DNA of 64,000 nt, taken from positions 2,976,001-3,040,000 of the forward strand of contig NZ_CP024955.1 of the NCBI RefSeq assembly GCF_002804065.1, written 5' to 3'. The translations under genes and the position numbers were made by a program. This stretch comes from Kyrpidia spormannii (lineage in GTDB: Bacteria; Bacillota; Bacilli; Kyrpidiales; Kyrpidiaceae). The notes under the pieces were generated by a model. It worked only from the letters and a program-made list of their open reading frames with translations. It had not been told where the DNA came from and did not search any database. Below, piece after piece: positions 1-8,239 of the stretch (the first letter of the stretch is position 1; every line of letters begins with the position of its first letter).

Positions 1-345
1 ATTCAGTACTGCTTGGGACAGTGGGGGAAGTTGGAGGCGTTTTTGAAAGACGGGCGGTTGGAGATCGACAACAACCGGAGCGAGCGATCGATCAAGCCCT
101 TTGTGATTGGTCGAAAAAACTGGTTATTCGCGAACACCCCGAAAGGGGCGAAGGCGAGCGCGACGGTGTACAGCATCGTGGAGACCGCCAAGGAAAACGG
201 GCTGAATCCCTACGAATATCTTCGGTACCTGTTTGAGCGGTTGCCCAACGTGGACGTCAACGATACCAGTGTCTTGGATAGACTGTTACCGTGGTCGCCC
301 GAGCTGCCGGAGTCTGTCCGCCGTCGGCCATCCGGGGGCACGTAA
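1..345 (+). pseudogene. IS66-family transposase, C-terminal part (cut by window edge)
   Basis: The frame is open from the first base and ends at a TAA at 343-345. The roughly 114 visible residues contain the IS66 C-terminal signature EIDNNRSERSIKPFVIGRKN followed by a NWLFANTPKGAKASA-type block, which belongs to the end of the DDE catalytic domain. A full IS66 transposase is about 500 residues, so most of it lies upstream of the window. No IS66 accessory genes (tnpA/tnpB type) or terminal repeat are visible here. An unrelated IS1634 remnant follows within 300 bp, so this copy is probably part of a decayed IS cluster. Whether the upstream part is intact cannot be seen. Confidence 0.8.
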
Positions 346-429
346 ACACCGAACTGAAGAGCAGGCCCCATCACCTGGGTCGGGTGGGGCCTATTTGGCG
401 TGCCCAAAAAGCCTACAGCCACCGGCCTC

Positions 430-645
430 GTTTGACGCTTACTTTCCATTAACGATGCGGCAGGATTCACTTCATGTTACGGCCTGCAGTTTCGCTTCAC
501 CCATCGGGGCTTTTCGCAGGGCTTCATCCTTAGGCTCTCACCACCAGATGCCTGCTAGCTACGAGGCGGTCTGGCCCCTATCTCGGCCGGACTTGCACCG
601 GCAAGTTGTGCCTAGCTTTGCTAGGCGCGCTGTGGGGGATTTGAC
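430..645 (-). ncRNA. Structured RNA-like element between two IS remnants
   Basis: No convincing protein is encoded here, yet the minus strand folds into an ordered set of perfect stems. These are 610-616/620-626 (GCCTAGC/GCTAGGC, loop AAA), 591-596/601-606 (ACTTGC/GCAAGT), 574-578 with 506-510 (GGGGC/GCCCC), nested inside it 551-555 with 516-520, and 483-487 with 460-464 (GCAGG/CCTGC). GCCGG and CCGGC around the second stem could form an alternative pairing or pseudoknot. The 12-mer TTTGACGCTTAC occurs on the plus strand at 431-442 and 640-651, bounding the element. Candidate identities are a group II intron domain I remnant or an omega-RNA (HEARO-like) of an IscB/IsrB element. No matching maturase or nuclease gene survives. 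The fold is seen; the class is inference. Confidence 0.45.
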
Positions 646-1327
646 GCTTACGGATTGGCGGCGGCGTCATAATCGCTGGGGATTTCATCGCGTAACAGGC
701 CGGGTCGTTCAGGAAACGGCCGTGAAACGGCGAGTGGGGCGCCCTCGGAAAACCGATCCCGACCAAGGGAACGTAGAGGTTGTCCGGTGGCGAGTGACCT
801 TCACGGTGGAACCCGACACAGAGGCCATTGAACAGAGACGGCAAAGGGACAGTACATTTGTCCTGATCAGTAACGTCCCGCGGACGCGTCGGGCCGACGA
901 TGCCGATCTGCTGCGGGATTACAAAGGCCAGATCGAGGTCGAGAACCTGTTTCGGGCCCTGAAACAGCCCTATTTTGTGCACGGAATTTTCGTCAAGACG
1001 CCCAAACGCGTCTTGGCGTTGGCCTATGTCTTTTTACTGGGGCTGCTGGTGTACGCGATCATTCAACACCGGGTGCGCCAAGGGGTGCGGGAGGATCAAC
1101 AAACGGCACTGGCGATCGCGGGTGCGAAGTTTCGCTCTCCGACCACCCGGACGTTACCGAAAGAGTTTGACGGGTTAACCCTTGTGATCGTGCGCCTGCC
1201 GGATGGGACGGTCACCCATCATCTTCAAGGACTTACCGAGACAGGGATCCAGATTCTTCGATGGATTCGGATCCGGACGGATAACCTCTTGATGGGAGCT
1301 TCATTGCCACCAGCGGAAAGTGGGTAA
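637..1327 (+). pseudogene. IS1634-family transposase, 5'-truncated
   Basis: The reading frame encodes the C-terminal half of an IS4/IS1634-like DDE transposase. Visible are an RRVGRP linker, a FVLISNVPR strand, the YKGQIEVENLFRALKQP helix typical of the YREK-like region carrying the catalytic Glu, and a hydrophobic AYVFLLGLLVYAIIQH segment. The family is normally about 500-550 residues; only about 230 remain. Upstream, the frame runs into non-homologous sequence at the structured element, so the 5' half was lost by insertion or recombination. The 10-mer TCTTCGATAT at 1348-1357 recurs at 1453-1462 beyond the stop, but I could not define a terminal repeat. Confidence 0.7.
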
Positions 1328-1546
1328 TCGACCTCTCGGCGGGCGGGTCTTCGATATCATGTGACAACTGAATCCTCAGAGAAGGCCTTGTTTGTGGATA
1401 TAACGTCGAATTTTGTCGAAATAGGCAGATGATCAATTTCATGTTTCGACATTCTTCGATATGCGAAAAATGGGATCCAGTCAGGGACCCCAACTGTAAT
1501 GAACCAAAGGTCGGCGAAAAGTTGGCTCAAGAATGTGGAAACGATG
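1328..1546. other. Intergenic gap between IS1634 remnant and AT-rich gene
   Basis: There is no coding signal in this 219-bp stretch. It contains the repeated 10-mer TCTTCGATAT (1348-1357 and 1453-1462) and marks a sharp composition change, from GC-rich transposon sequence to the AT-rich orphan gene. It may include the former right end of the IS1634 element. Confidence 0.4.
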
Positions 1547-2383
1547 TCATGACCCGTTGTTCTTTTTTATCTCAAATAAAAATCGGGCTTTGATATAATT
1601 TAGTTCATTGATTAATTTAAGTCTTCCACATGCCCAGGCCGCAATTCCAAGTATTCTCAAGTCATTATTGTAATCATTAATAACTTTCTTAAGGAGTAAT
1701 TTATATTCTGCACTCTGTTTTCTGCCTATTGAATAAATCAATTCCCACGGATATTGCTCCAAAAAAGTAATATCAATGTCGGTACTGTCTAAAATACTCT
1801 GAATAACTCTCATTCTCCAGTACTCACTATCCAAATTAATTATTAAAAATTTATAATCAACAGATTTAATTGCGCTACTATCTCTTGCAATAAGCTCCAA
1901 TGCTTCTTGATCCTTATTATGAATAAATGCTTTTATGAGCTGTGACGTTAATTTTTTTGCTAAGCCAAGATTCGCTAATCTTTTATATGCATTGATTCGT
2001 CGTATTTTTCGTGTATGAAACACTTCTTTTGAAAAAAAATCTCTTGCTACCCTACCTCTAAGTGCATAGCTTAGCCTTATTATCAATCTATCAATCTTCA
2101 TTTTTTGCTTACTTCCTAACTTGTTTGAGATTTTTTCCAGTTCGTTAAACTGATTTATCAATTCTCTTTGTTCATCATCGGAAAGTTCCAACTCAATTAA
2201 TCTCTTGCAGTACATGTATTTCTCTGGATTTTCCCATAAGGAAACTACCATAGGAATAATATCTGAAGCATCCAGACATCTAATCTCTGCCATCCTTAGC
2301 GTCAATTCTAGTCTAGCTAACATGGTATAGCTGTGAAAATCTAACCTCAGATTATCCTCTAATACTTTAGTGATTGTTTTCAT
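1547..2383 (-). CDS. Hypothetical all-helical protein, AT-rich orphan
   Basis: The 278-residue protein starts at ATG 2383, chosen because AGAGGAAGTG lies 7-17 bases upstream; the in-frame ATG at 2482 lacks a ribosome site. The product is rich in Leu, Ile, Lys and Arg. It has no signal peptide, membrane segment or cysteine motif, and its repeated amphipathic helices resemble degenerate HEAT/ARM-type repeats, although I recognise no family. Base composition is far more AT-rich than the flagellar block, with many AAA/AAT/ATA codons, which points to horizontal acquisition. It lies between IS remnants and close to AIPR and RES genes, so a defence-associated role is possible but is inference from location only. 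Confidence 0.6.
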   Translation of the reverse strand: MKTITKVLEDNLRLDFHSYTMLARLELTLRMAEIRCLDASDIIPMVVSLWENPEKYMYCKRLIELELSDDEQRELINQFNELEKISNKLGSKQKMKIDRLIIRLSYALRGRVARDFFSKEVFHTRKIRRINAYKRLANLGLAKKLTSQLIKAFIHNKDQEALELIARDSSAIKSVDYKFLIINLDSEYWRMRVIQSILDSTDIDITFLEQYPWELIYSIGRKQSAEYKLLLKKVINDYNNDLRILGIAAWACGRLKLINELNYIKARFLFEIKKNNGS

Positions 2384-2666
2384 TTTAATCACTTCCTCTC
2401 TAATAAAAAATCTAGCGAAAGTTAAAGTCTCAGGTAGTGGTGTAGAATTGCGTGGCCGGATTAACCCCTGCAGATTGGACACATGCTCCCGGTATTGAGC
2501 TATTTCGGATTCTTGCTATGGCCTTTACCCTCATCTAGAAATTGCCATCGGTCGTCGGGCTGTCAAGGGCCGCTGTCGCTGAACCTTCGGCCCTCCCTTG
2601 ACAGCTCCTCCTCCCTCTGGCAGAGGGTAATTAGGGGCAAAGGCCGATGGTACGCAATGGCGTACG
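2384..2666. other. Gap between orphan gene and IS3 remnant
   Basis: No gene is visible in this 283-bp stretch. It holds the promoter-proximal region of the AT-rich gene and a strong palindrome at 2560-2604 (listed separately). The left end of the IS3 element should lie in its last 100 bp, but no clear terminal repeat could be matched. Confidence 0.4.
2560..2604. repeat. Inverted repeat / hairpin beside IS3 remnant
   Basis: CTGTCAAGGG at 2560-2569 is matched by CCCTTGACAG at 2595-2604, a perfect 10-bp inverted repeat. An inner GGGCC/GGCCC pair could form an alternative, longer stem. It has no T-run, so it is not a typical terminator. It may be a transposon end or a structured insertion scar. 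Confidence 0.5.
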
Positions 2667-3579
2667 TCAGTCCTTCACAGGGCGCTTTGGTTGCAACCCT
2701 GTTTCCAGATGACGGCCGTAAAACTCGGCCAGCGAGAGGTAGTGCAGGCTCGAATGCAGCCGGCGGATGTTATACCTGCGTATGAACGCCTCCACCGCCC
2801 GGTAGGCCTCGGTGTAGCTCTCGAACTCGTACATGGACAGACACCCATCCTCAAGCAGCCGGTGATAGGATTCGATGTATGCGTTCATGTTGGGCATCTT
2901 GGGCGGTATCCGTTCGTGTTCGACCTTCCAGCGTTCACACTCCGATTCGAACAGATGACTCACAAACTGAGGCCCGTTGTCTGAGCGGATGATCGGGAGC
3001 GGAGCATTACGCTGAAAAATCTGACGCCTCCACAACGCTGCCCGAAACGTCTCCACGGCATGCCGTGCTTCACAGGTGAGTCCGATATGGTATCCTACAA
3101 TTTAGCGATCATACACATCGAGGTAAGACAAGACAAAGAAGAATCGGTCCTCGCCAGGGATATATCCGTACTTCACATCGCCCCCCCGAGCTGATTGGGT
3201 GCCATGATGGTACGGTTCCGGGCCAGTTTCCTCGGGTGTTCCGGCGGATCTTCCGCTGCGGGCGCAGGATATCCAATTCCTTGCACAGACGATACACCTT
3301 CTTCTCGTTGATCACGAACCCGTAGTCCTGTCGGAGCATGTGAGTCAACTTCCGGTAACCGTATGCATATCCATCTCCGGCGATGGACTCCATGAGCCAC
3401 TCTTTGATCTGCTCATCGCTGACTTTGCGGTTATCCTTGGTCAGCGAATACCTAGGAATGGGACGTCCGCCAGCCGTCGTATGCGCCTTGGGCTCATGTG
3501 CAACTGGTAATAATAAGTGGATCGAGAGACCCCCACGATGCGCAGCACGAGAGTTGCGTTGTACCCGGCTGTGATCCAC
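2667..3579 (-). pseudogene. IS3-family transposase OrfB, frameshifted
   Basis: Two out-of-phase pieces make one IS3 OrfB. The N-terminal piece (3109-3579) has the HTH_21-like stretch YGYRKLTHMLRQDYGFVINE and KKVYRLCKELDILRPQ. The C-terminal piece (2667-3056) holds the end of the rve integrase core: IRSDNGPQFVSHLFESECE with the second Asp, then YNIRRLHSSLHYLSLAEFY after the catalytic Glu region. The frame breaks near 3180-3188 at a run of seven or more C, and again before 3056. The first catalytic Asp region is in the scrambled part, so the enzyme should be inactive unless the C-run is a sequencing error. It follows OrfA in the normal orfA-orfB order. Confidence 0.8.
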
Positions 3580-3592
3580 TTGTGCGCGATGG

Positions 3593-3916
3593 CTACTTTA
3601 TCCGCAAGTGAGGGTTGGCTTTTTTTAGCAGATCACGCAAGATAGCGATTTCAAGGTCCTTTTCGCCCAACAGCTGTTTGAGATGGGCATTCTGCTTGTC
3701 CAACTCGCGATTCTCGGCAACGAGCTGGGCATATTCCTGCTGGGTCACGTGGGTGGCATTTCCTTTTGGACTGCTGCCCTGCATGAGTTGGCCAGCCTTA
3801 TATCGGCGAACCCACTTGCTCACCACATTCACATTCGGGCGAATTTCGTACTTGCGCGCGACCACGCTGTTATTGCCGACAGTCAGGAGTAAATTTCCTA
3901 CGTTCCACTTGAACAA
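3593..3916 (-). CDS. IS3-family transposase OrfA
   Basis: The 107-residue protein has a helix-turn-helix (KYEIRPNVNVVSKWVRRYKA) and a C-terminal leucine-zipper-like coiled coil (QLVAENRELDKQNAHLKQLL), which is the standard OrfA layout of the IS3 group. OrfA binds the IS ends and is normally fused to OrfB by a -1 frameshift. OrfB begins just downstream at about 3579 on the same strand. OrfA looks intact, but OrfB is broken, so the element is probably immobile unless helped in trans. The extreme N-terminus (MFKWNVGNLLLTVGNN) is unusual, so the true start is uncertain. Confidence 0.7.
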   Translation of the reverse strand: MFKWNVGNLLLTVGNNSVVARKYEIRPNVNVVSKWVRRYKAGQLMQGSSPKGNATHVTQQEYAQLVAENRELDKQNAHLKQLLGEKDLEIAILRDLLKKANPHLRIK

Positions 3917-4007
3917 CCTCCTGATTTCATTATCTCAGAAATTAGGGAGGCTGTCCAATCCAATTTTGGGGCTTAAGATTAACTACTAACCACGACATTG
4001 TGCAATC

Positions 4008-5777
4008 TCACAGATCCCATTGATCAATAGATACTACTCCAGCAAAATGGTCGTATATCGACTTGTTCGCTCGTCTTGTCGCCTGAATCATGTTTCGAAA
4101 CTGGTCGACCGCCTCTTGAATCTCCTTCCTGTTCTTTAATCCGTTTTCTAAAGGCGTTTTTAGAAGCTCCCAGAACGGCAGACAACACTCAACAATAGGT
4201 TGCCAGAGTCCTTCATAAGACTGAAAATCACGATATCGATCTTTGAAACGCAAAAGAAACAATGTTGGAATCGGCTTGTCTAACAATATTTCTTGTACTG
4301 ACCCTATAGCGGACATAAAAATATGAATGGACCCTCTATACCGAAGGAAGTCCAAGATTTCCTTCTCGCTTTGTGTAAGTTGGTCGGCGCCTTTATTTTG
4401 TAGCGTAATTTTAAGATTAGAAATGGCCCGGTGTAACGTATATACATATATGATATGATCCGCGTGAGTTTCGTCGTTAAAAAATTTGTTGTAGTAATCA
4501 TTGGATTGCCAGATATTAGCTTTCTGGTTATACGCCAGATCCGGATATTGATGAAACGATGCCAATGACTGTGCCGCTGTGTCTGAGGGAACCAAGTTTG
4601 ATCGTCTACGGATAGTATCGTCTTCGCCACCTCGCCGACCGCCAAGGTATTCGATGGTGTCTCCATAAAATTTTTTGAATTCTTTTCTCAACCTATCTTG
4701 AACAGCATCCGTGCTACGAAAATCAGCAGGGTTAATCTCATTCTGTGTATTATTGAATTGTACAATACTTCGAATTACCTTTTCATCACTACACTTGATG
4801 AAGCGTGCTGGAACCTTCGCTTCATCACTAGGAGGATGTTCTAAGGAGCCAACAGCACCAGTTGTCTGCGCTCCGTTAACAATCGAGATCCCTTTAATAT
4901 GTAACATTGTTCCCTCGTCCGTTTCCTCTACGTACAAATCATTGACTAACGCCGTGATCCCGTTGTTGAAAGCCCAGAATTGATCGGGTTCTCTGGCCGC
5001 CGTCTGTTTGATGCCATTGTTGATATTGGTGCCGCTACGTCGGCTCCCTAGATAGTCTCGAATATTTGCCGAAAACAATTGTTTGTTGTGCTGTTTAAAC
5101 CTTTCATGTAACCATTTAGCCGGAATACAGGTCGCATAAGCTTTCCATTTCTTAGTTTCGAGCAAATATCCTCCGGGAACAGGGATCGCATAAGGTTCTG
5201 TAACCAAGATATGAGCTTTGCTATCCCTGTACCATTGTTCGATTGTATCCGAACCAATTTCCGAAGCTCGAACCTCCCGATGTCCGGTAGACCCAAAGAA
5301 TGTGCGTAAAGCATTATGGACCGTTGTTTCGACAGTAATCAGTTCCCGTTTCACATTTTGGGATTCCTTCAGATTATGTACGTACCAAAACTCAATGGTG
5401 TCGAGCTGATTAGATTGAAGAGCATCCCGTAGCTCCATGGCCGCAGGCCGAATGCGTTCAGGAAGCCTTTCGATCGGCTGTGTTAATAACCACGCAGCAG
5501 CAGTATTGAGATCGGACGCCTTATTTGCAGGCGCTTCGCCAATCCACTTGCTGGAAAAATGGGTCTGAGCTACTACTGCTACTCCTCTGTCACGATCAAC
5601 ATAAACGAGATCACATTTTTTGTCATCTTTGCCATCGGTCAGACACTGTGCAGCCACAGCATGAATATCGTCGATATTCCACTTTAATTGGAGGGCAAAT
5701 AACAAGAGACCATTGTTACCATAAATCTTGAGATCCTCACGGGATCTAAAGGCGTCAATAAAAGTTACGTCTGCCAT
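4008..5777 (-). CDS. AIPR-family protein (abortive infection phage resistance)
   Basis: The 589-residue protein matches the AIPR family. The diagnostic stretch is LFSANIRDYLGSRRSGTNIN followed by NGIKQTAAREPDQFWAFNNG, then a GISIVNGAQTTGAVGSL block and a SIVQFNNTQNEINPADFRS block, at about residues 230-375. Family members are described as abortive-infection phage-resistance proteins, often plasmid-borne or in defence islands, and the biochemical activity is poorly defined. ATG 5777 follows TTGGAGG at good spacing. No partner gene lies in the same operon: upstream is an IS630 remnant and downstream an IS3 element. Composition is intermediate and lower in GC than the flagellar genes. Family identity is strong; phage defence in this strain is inference. 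Confidence 0.85.
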   Translation of the reverse strand: MADVTFIDAFRSREDLKIYGNNGLLLFALQLKWNIDDIHAVAAQCLTDGKDDKKCDLVYVDRDRGVAVVAQTHFSSKWIGEAPANKASDLNTAAAWLLTQPIERLPERIRPAAMELRDALQSNQLDTIEFWYVHNLKESQNVKRELITVETTVHNALRTFFGSTGHREVRASEIGSDTIEQWYRDSKAHILVTEPYAIPVPGGYLLETKKWKAYATCIPAKWLHERFKQHNKQLFSANIRDYLGSRRSGTNINNGIKQTAAREPDQFWAFNNGITALVNDLYVEETDEGTMLHIKGISIVNGAQTTGAVGSLEHPPSDEAKVPARFIKCSDEKVIRSIVQFNNTQNEINPADFRSTDAVQDRLRKEFKKFYGDTIEYLGGRRGGEDDTIRRRSNLVPSDTAAQSLASFHQYPDLAYNQKANIWQSNDYYNKFFNDETHADHIIYVYTLHRAISNLKITLQNKGADQLTQSEKEILDFLRYRGSIHIFMSAIGSVQEILLDKPIPTLFLLRFKDRYRDFQSYEGLWQPIVECCLPFWELLKTPLENGLKNRKEIQEAVDQFRNMIQATRRANKSIYDHFAGVVSIDQWDL

Positions 5778-5992
5778 ACTATCGCCTCCAATCTGAAATC
5801 ACAGGTAAAGTATGGTTATCAAGTAGAAGGGGGCTATTCCCCGTCTGTCACGCCGCCTGTCATGTATGTACACATCCGACAGTATATCAAACTCGCTGGA
5901 GCATGTTTAAACGTACGGCGAGAATGCGCAAAGGGCCTTTCGGCTAACCTCTCTAACCTTCACTACCTAGTGCCCTTTCAAACAACCTTGAT

Positions 5993-6736
5993 CTTCTTTT
6001 GCTCACGTAGAAGTCTGACATGGCGGCTGTGCTTGTTTCACCAACGCAGGTACGACCGAATCGCTGTGGCCAACGCCTCGTGATGTGGATAGTGACTCCC
6101 ACGCAACACAAACGATCGTAACGGCGCAAAATGGCATTCGATTCGGTTCAACCATGAGGCCTGGGTCGGTGTAAAAACCAGTTCTACATTGTTTTCTGCA
6201 GCCCACTCAGTCACAGTACGATGCTTGTGAGGTGAAAAATTGTCCAAAACTACGTACAGCCGTTTAGAGCGGTGATGCCGCAAACTCAGAATCATTGAGG
6301 CTTTCCATGTCTTGGTGTGCTGGTAAGTGATGTCGACTTCCTCCAGAATGACACGGATAGTCTCAATGCCAATGGAGGTCACGATGCCCCGCCTTTCGGC
6401 CTCCTCTTTGAGCTTGGACAGTGACCAATGGGTAAAGGGCAAACCCAGGGTGTTTGGCGGGATCTGGGCCAACTCAATGATCGCGACTCGTTGTTCTTCG
6501 GTAAAGGTCCACAGTCGTCCGCCCCTGTACCGGGGTCTTAAGTCCTCCAATCTATGCTGGTTGAAGGCATGAATAAGATGACGAATGTGCTCCTGAGAGA
6601 GGTGATACAACTCGAAGATCTCCGGCATCTTCATCTTTTGAGCGGAAGCCAACACGACCAAAGCCCGTCGCATTTCAACGGGGTTGGATCCTTTGAGAGC
6701 AATCTTCACAAGTTTGTTGCCCTCTTCAGGCGTCAA
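5993..6736 (-). pseudogene. IS630-family transposase, internally deleted
   Basis: The N-terminal part (6736 down to about 6310) is a good IS630 helix-turn-helix region (SQEHIRHLIHAFNQHRLEDL; PRYRGGRLWTFTEEQRVAII). The C-terminal part has the second DDE block LYVVLDNFSPHKHRTVTEWA and SWLNRIECHFAPLRSFVLRG. The expected block between them, with the first catalytic Asp (FDE/GP region), is missing, so the text jumps from QHTKTWKAS directly to MILSLRHHRS. A further in-frame TGA at 6038-6040 cuts the tail, after which NKHSRHVRLLREQKK is still readable to about 5993. Both defects mark it as dead. Confidence 0.75.
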
Positions 6737-6864
6737 GTCTCAGACAAAGATGCACATGATGATCACCACCTGGGATAATCATTCGACAGACAACTGGTCA
6801 TCCCTTTCGATTTATCCAACTACATTGCCTGAAGGGGCACTAGTTCCCGTTACTATACATTTCA

Positions 6865-8073
6865 TCAAGTACAGTGGATCATCCTTTCAGTAGACGCCAA
6901 TGACAGAACCTTTTCTCCTAACTTAGGATCTCTCAGGTTGCCGGTACAATCTTTCTGGGTTAAAAAGAGGACGCAATTTTTGCCGCCCGGCCTGCGCGTG
7001 CTCGGATAGAGGATCCCGTCAAGCCGTTCTCCTCCGGGCAGTCTGAAAGCATACCGAAAATACTCCGCCACCACCTGCGTGGGCACGTATTCCAGATGTT
7101 CTTTACCGTCTTTTTCGACCGGCTTTGAGATATTCCTGACAAAATTATTCAAAAATATGATCGGACCGCGCCAACTGCGTTTCTCGGGGTCAAACAGACT
7201 TGGCTCTTTCGGCATTTCAACCAGATCCAGCACGCGGAGGGTCCGCAATGTACGGACTACGCCAATACTTGCGTCCAGGGGTTCGTCCCCTGTAGCTATC
7301 TCGGCCAGAACAGTTTCCCGATCCTCCGCGCCGTAAAACATGGGAATACCCGCCGCACTCATACGGTTGGACGAAACAGCCTTGTTCTTTGGAACCGGCC
7401 CAAGATCGGAAACCGATGTATACGGCTGGAGGTTGTCGTTTATCCTCCCTCTGAAAAAAACACTCCCGGTCGGCACAGTTTTGATCATGCCTAACTTGGT
7501 GACAAATCTACCAAGAAAAAATAGGATTTCAGCCGCATATGACGTTGCACCCCGTGACCGATCACTCTCGATTGAAACCTGATGAAAAAATACCGATTTT
7601 CGTGTCTTACATATTCACAAAAATACATCGAAATATAGCCCCTCATCCTCCGTTTCCCCGCAAGGATCTTTGCGACACCATTCCGTATCCATTCCCAGAG
7701 CGTTGAGGATGTCCTCTCGGAGAGAGTCCTCATGTATGATCAAGCCCGTATATTCAAGGAGTTCCCATGTGTCGACAACTTCTCCTTGCCAGCCTCCTTC
7801 ACTAGAGTCCCAGCCAAGACTGTTCATCGCATCTTCCCACTCGGAAAATATCCCGTCTGCGATTAGTTGCATAACTTCCTCCATATGCGCGGCAATCGGC
7901 TTGCCTCTGTTCACTCGCCCGCAATATGTACACCTGCGCTTCATTGCATGTTCTCGAATGAACCGTCGGATTGCCTCGTCTTCAAAACACTCGGCACAGA
8001 CGTATTTGTCGCCTACCGACGACCATCCCCGTTCTTGTTCCTCAATCAACTTATTTTTTGCCCGTCCCATCAT
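6865..8073 (-). pseudogene. HEPN/RES-NTD1 plus RES-domain toxin gene, interrupted by a stop
   Basis: The 5' piece (8073-7615, 152 aa) resembles the HEPN/RES N-terminal domain 1, with a CAECF...CTYCGR zinc-ribbon-like pair. The 3' piece (from about 7520 to 6865) is a RES domain (VFFRGR, MFYGAEDRETVLAEI, LDLVEMP), a fold known for NAD+-degrading toxins. Both are in the same frame, separated by one TGA at 7615-7617. Downstream of the TGA the same frame stays open through AEILFFLGRFVTKLG into the RES domain. Between the T5 run (about 7618) and the T6 run (about 7585), the +1 frame reads FCEYVRHENRYFF, which looks more like the family. Two compensating one-base indels are therefore likely. ATG 8073 has AGGAGG upstream. 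No antitoxin gene is adjacent. Confidence 0.7.
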
Positions 8074-8239
8074 TATTCCTCCTATCCCATTGACTTAAAT
8101 AATGAAATAGATTTTGAAGTCTCCATTAATATAGTATTTTGTGGTACTCAATCCTATGCACAGTACAGATAGAATAAAAGGTTGGTGTGTACACATGGGT
8201 CTCACCACGTCTTGATGATCCCATGGTGTGCCGCATCCT

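Noticed and set aside
233-636. N-terminal part of the frame ending at 1327
   Set aside because: It reads through the structured element and the IS66 tail region; residues before about 637 do not match a transposase.
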